Source: Pseudomonadota bacterium (lineage in GTDB: Bacteria; Pseudomonadota; Alphaproteobacteria; Rhodospirillales; Magnetospirillaceae). From it: a stretch of 15,990 nt of DNA. Positions 13,392 through 15,990 of the stretch are shown one piece after another. Positions within the stretch are counted from its first letter, which is position 1. Every line of letters begins with the position of its first letter. The notes beneath the pieces were generated by a model. The model was not told the origin of the DNA and did not search any database. It saw only the letters and a program-made list of their open reading frames with translations. The position numbers were made by a program, and so were the translations under genes. Location of the stretch: positions 1 through 15,990 of the forward strand of contig JAEXAH010000049.1 in assembly GCA_023458315.1 (NCBI GenBank), written 5' to 3'.

Positions 13392-15990
13392 TCACAGCGT
13401 GCTTTCCCGGCTGGCGCGGCGGCGGGAAAGTTCGTCCACGGCGCGGTCCAGCGCCTGACGCGCCAGTTCGTGGTCGGGGGCGGTCGGGGCGGCGGCGCGG
13501 CCCAATTCGCCCAGGCGGCGTTGCCACACCTGTTCGGCGGCGGTCAGGTCGATCATCCCCTTGCCGTCGGCCGGGGCGCCCGGTGCTTCCACCAGTTCCA
13601 CCACCCGGTTCAGGGCGCTCTGGTCGCGGCTGTTCTCCAGCGCCGAGGTCAGCATCTCGAACACCTGCACCCGCCGTCCCAGCGGCGTCCAGCCCTGTCC
13701 GGCGCGCACCCCCTGCAAGGCGTTGGCCGACATCTTCAGCAGGACGTGGGCGCCGCCCGCGCGGTCCTGGCGCAGCCAGATGCCCCCCAGGTCGCGCCCG
13801 GCGGCCCATTGCCATTCCTGGTTGCCGGAAACCAGCGCCATGATCATGGCCTGACGGAACAGCCGTTCGGCCCCCGGCAGGTCGCCCAGGGAATCCAGGG
13901 TCCAGCCCAGGCGCAGGCGCGGCCAGAAGGTGGCGGCGCCGAACGGCCCTTCCAGCCGCTCGGCCTCGGCCACCGCCTGGCGGTGGGTTTCGGCGGCTTC
14001 GTCCAGACGGCGGGTGGCGGCCAGGGCGGTGGCGATGGACGAGGTCAGGCTGATGCGGCCCGTGGGCGTCAGCGAGTCGCGGGCGGTCAGGATGTCGCGG
14101 GCGCGGCGAAAGCTGTCCAGCGCCTCCTGGTCGCGCCCGGCCGTCACCTGGGCATGGCCCAGCCGCCAGATTTCGTTGCCGACCGCGCCGCTGTCGGGGC
14201 CATAGACGCGGCTCCACAACTCGATGGCGCGGCGGCGGGCGGCGATGGCCTCGGCGGCCTGATCCTGATCGACCAGCACGTCGGCCAGATCGGACAGGGC
14301 CTCGGCCAGATTGCCGCTGTCCGGCTCGACCACCTCATAGGCGGCGATGGCGGCATACAGTTCGCGCTGGGCCTCGGCCGGGCGGTTCTGCTGCGCCAGG
14401 GCGCTGCCCAATTGCCGCAGGGTATAGGCCTTCCAGGAATCCTCGGGGTCGGTGACGGCGGCGAAGATCGGCAGGTTGCGGCGGGCCAGCGCCTCGGCCT
14501 CGGCCGGGCGGTTCAGCCGCAGGATGGCCGCCACCTGGATGCCGCGGGCGCGGGCCGCCCACAGCGCCGCGTCGGCGGCGGTCGCCGTTTCATAGGCGGC
14601 GACGGCGCGGGCGGCATGGGTGTCGGCGTCGGTCCACCGGCTCATGTCCCGTTCCAGCTTGGCCAGGAAGTAAAAGGCGTGGCCGATCTCCAGCGGGTCG
14701 CCCAGGGCCTCGCGCATGGCGGCGGATTCGGCGCGCAGCGGCAGGGCGTCGGCGCGGCGGCCCCGGCGTTCCAGGAACTCGGCATAGCGGGCCAGGGTGA
14801 CGGCGGTGCCCGCATGGCGGTTGCCGTGGGCGGCGCGATAGCTGTCCAGGGCGTCGCGCCACATGGCCTCGGCCTCGGCCGCCTGTTCGGTTTTGTGGCC
14901 CAGGGCATAGGCCACCCAATACCGGGCCAGGGCGGTGTCGGAATGGCGGGGGCCGTGGATTCGGGTCGTCACCTCCAGCGCCCGGCGGAACAGCGGCAGC
15001 GCCTGATCGGGCTGGCCGACATGCAGCAGGCGGCCCAGGGTCAGGGTGGCGGCGGCGGTGTCGCCGTCCTCGGCACCGCGCAGGGCGGTATAGGTTTCCA
15101 GCGCGCGGCGGCCGATGGGCACGGCGTCGGGATCGGCGGACAATTGGTTGTTGGCGAACACCATGGCGGCGCGATGCCAGGATTCGGCGGCCTCCAGGGT
15201 CGGCGCCCCCGCCTGTTCCGCCAGCACGTCGCCGCGCAGGATGCGCAGGCGGGCGACGGCGCGCCAATCCTCGGCCCGGGCCAGCAGGTTGGCCAGCCGT
15301 CCGGCCAGGGTGGCGCGGCTGTGGGCGGACAGGGCGGGGGCGGCGTTGCTTTCCAGGCGCTGGCGCACCTGCTCTTCCAGCGGGCGGGCCTCGGCGGCGC
15401 GGCCCAGGGTGCGCAGGGCATCGGCCCGGACCAGCATGGTGGATTGGGTCAGGGAACAGGGGCCGCACAGCGCCTCGGCCACCGCCTGGGATTCGGCCAG
15501 TTCCGCCGGGCGGGCGGCCGGGTCGAAGGTTTCGGCGGCCTGAACGGCGTGCCGCGCCACATCCCACCGCCGCAGCGGCGATTGCCCGGCGCGGCGGCGC
15601 ATCTCGCCCAGCGCCGCTTCGGCGGCGGCGCGGTCGCGGGCCGTCACCGCCCGCGTGTGGCGGTCGGCCAGCACGTCGCGGTGGTTGGCCGGGACCGCGT
15701 CGCGCAGGGTGGCGGCCTCCTTGAAGCGGCCGGTGAAGTCCAGCGCCTGTTGCAGCCCCCAGCGGGCGTCCATGGCGTCGGGATTGCGGGCGATGGCGGT
15801 CATGAACGGCGCCGCCGCCTCGTCCCAGCGGTCCTGGCGCACCAGCGACCAGCCCAGGTAGTTCCAGGCATCGGTGCTGTCGGGATCGGCCTGGGTGGCG
15901 GTCTGGAAATACGGCAGGGCGGCGGCGGGGTCGTCGCCGTTGAAATAGGCGCGGGCCCCGGCGCCATGGGCGCGCAGGGCGGCCTCGCCG
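13392..15990 (-). CDS. Large tetratricopeptide-repeat protein (partial, N-terminus beyond right edge)
   Basis: An open frame of at least 865 codons ending in TGA at 13392 and still open at the window edge. Almost the whole visible protein is helical repeat sequence with TPR character: WNYLGWSLVRQDRWDEAAAPF, then ARNPDAMDARWGLQQAL near the visible start, and kinesin-light-chain-like repeats such as LPLFRRALEVTTRIHGPRH and TAVTLARYAEFLERRGRRAD further on. TPR arrays are protein-binding scaffolds, and no catalytic domain is visible in this part. An internal GTG at 15842 could mark a start, but the TPR sequence clearly continues upstream of it, so the gene is truncated by the window instead. The C-terminus is basic (SRRRASRESTL). 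There is no signal on this side to tell localisation. It is on the same strand as the mutase, 145 bases upstream, but the mutase appears to have its own promoter. Confidence 0.85.
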   Translation of the reverse strand, partial: GEAALRAHGAGARAYFNGDDPAAALPYFQTATQADPDSTDAWNYLGWSLVRQDRWDEAAAPFMTAIARNPDAMDARWGLQQALDFTGRFKEAATLRDAVPANHRDVLADRHTRAVTARDRAAAEAALGEMRRRAGQSPLRRWDVARHAVQAAETFDPAARPAELAESQAVAEALCGPCSLTQSTMLVRADALRTLGRAAEARPLEEQVRQRLESNAAPALSAHSRATLAGRLANLLARAEDWRAVARLRILRGDVLAEQAGAPTLEAAESWHRAAMVFANNQLSADPDAVPIGRRALETYTALRGAEDGDTAAATLTLGRLLHVGQPDQALPLFRRALEVTTRIHGPRHSDTALARYWVAYALGHKTEQAAEAEAMWRDALDSYRAAHGNRHAGTAVTLARYAEFLERRGRRADALPLRAESAAMREALGDPLEIGHAFYFLAKLERDMSRWTDADTHAARAVAAYETATAADAALWAARARGIQVAAILRLNRPAEAEALARRNLPIFAAVTDPEDSWKAYTLRQLGSALAQQNRPAEAQRELYAAIAAYEVVEPDSGNLAEALSDLADVLVDQDQAAEAIAARRRAIELWSRVYGPDSGAVGNEIWRLGHAQVTAGRDQEALDSFRRARDILTARDSLTPTGRISLTSSIATALAATRRLDEAAETHRQAVAEAERLEGPFGAATFWPRLRLGWTLDSLGDLPGAERLFRQAMIMALVSGNQEWQWAAGRDLGGIWLRQDRAGGAHVLLKMSANALQGVRAGQGWTPLGRRVQVFEMLTSALENSRDQSALNRVVELVEAPGAPADGKGMIDLTAAEQVWQRRLGELGRAAAPTAPDHELARQALDRAVDELSRRRASRESTL

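Overview
The window is GC-rich DNA, roughly 65-70 % by eye, with alphaproteobacterial gene content: a single-chain methylmalonyl-CoA mutase, a HAMP-type chemoreceptor, an FmdB zinc ribbon and a LrhA-like LysR regulator. It looks most like a Magnetospirillum- or Rhodospirillales-type chromosome. That assignment is inferred from protein style and base composition and was not searched.

Layout. Bases 1-127 hold the C-terminal tail of an IS481-type transposase. Its stop codon overlaps that of a convergent thioredoxin-fold [2Fe-2S] ferredoxin gene (124-420, minus). A divergent 333-aa protein of unknown function with a His-rich segment follows (523-1524, plus). Its 3' end overlaps a 52-aa single-pass membrane protein (1497-1655, minus), which lies downstream of an FmdB-type zinc ribbon gene (1715-1948, minus).

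The most notable region is 2047-6347, all on the minus strand and ending in a strong terminator at 2008-2039. In transcription order it holds: a membrane-anchored SGNH/DltD-like protein; a 39-aa one-helix microprotein ending in FKYQGF; an MBOAT acyltransferase; an AMP-forming ligase; and a phosphopantetheine carrier protein. This is the full parts list of a Dlt-type envelope acylation pathway (DltD, X, B, A, C) in what appears to be a Gram-negative bacterium. The microprotein carries the F-x-Y-x-x-F 'acyl shuttle' hexapeptide known from DltX. Two details depart from Dlt. The ligase lacks the Asp that anchors an amino acid's amino group, so the cargo is probably not D-alanine. The DltD-like protein has Ala where the SGNH nucleophile Ser is expected. 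A 23-bp dyad with a T-N11-A core overlaps the predicted promoter, and a LysR-type regulator gene lies just upstream (6707-7576).

Upstream of that, still on the minus strand, are a methyl-accepting chemotaxis protein (7701-9386), a secreted single-Cache-domain protein (9464-9934) with its own terminator, and an alpha/beta-hydrolase with a lipobox (9951-10856). Then comes adenosylcobalamin-dependent methylmalonyl-CoA mutase (11096-13246), with a terminator behind it and a tandem TTGCGCAA-type operator in front. The window ends inside a large TPR protein (13392 to the right edge). No tRNA, rRNA or CRISPR array was seen.
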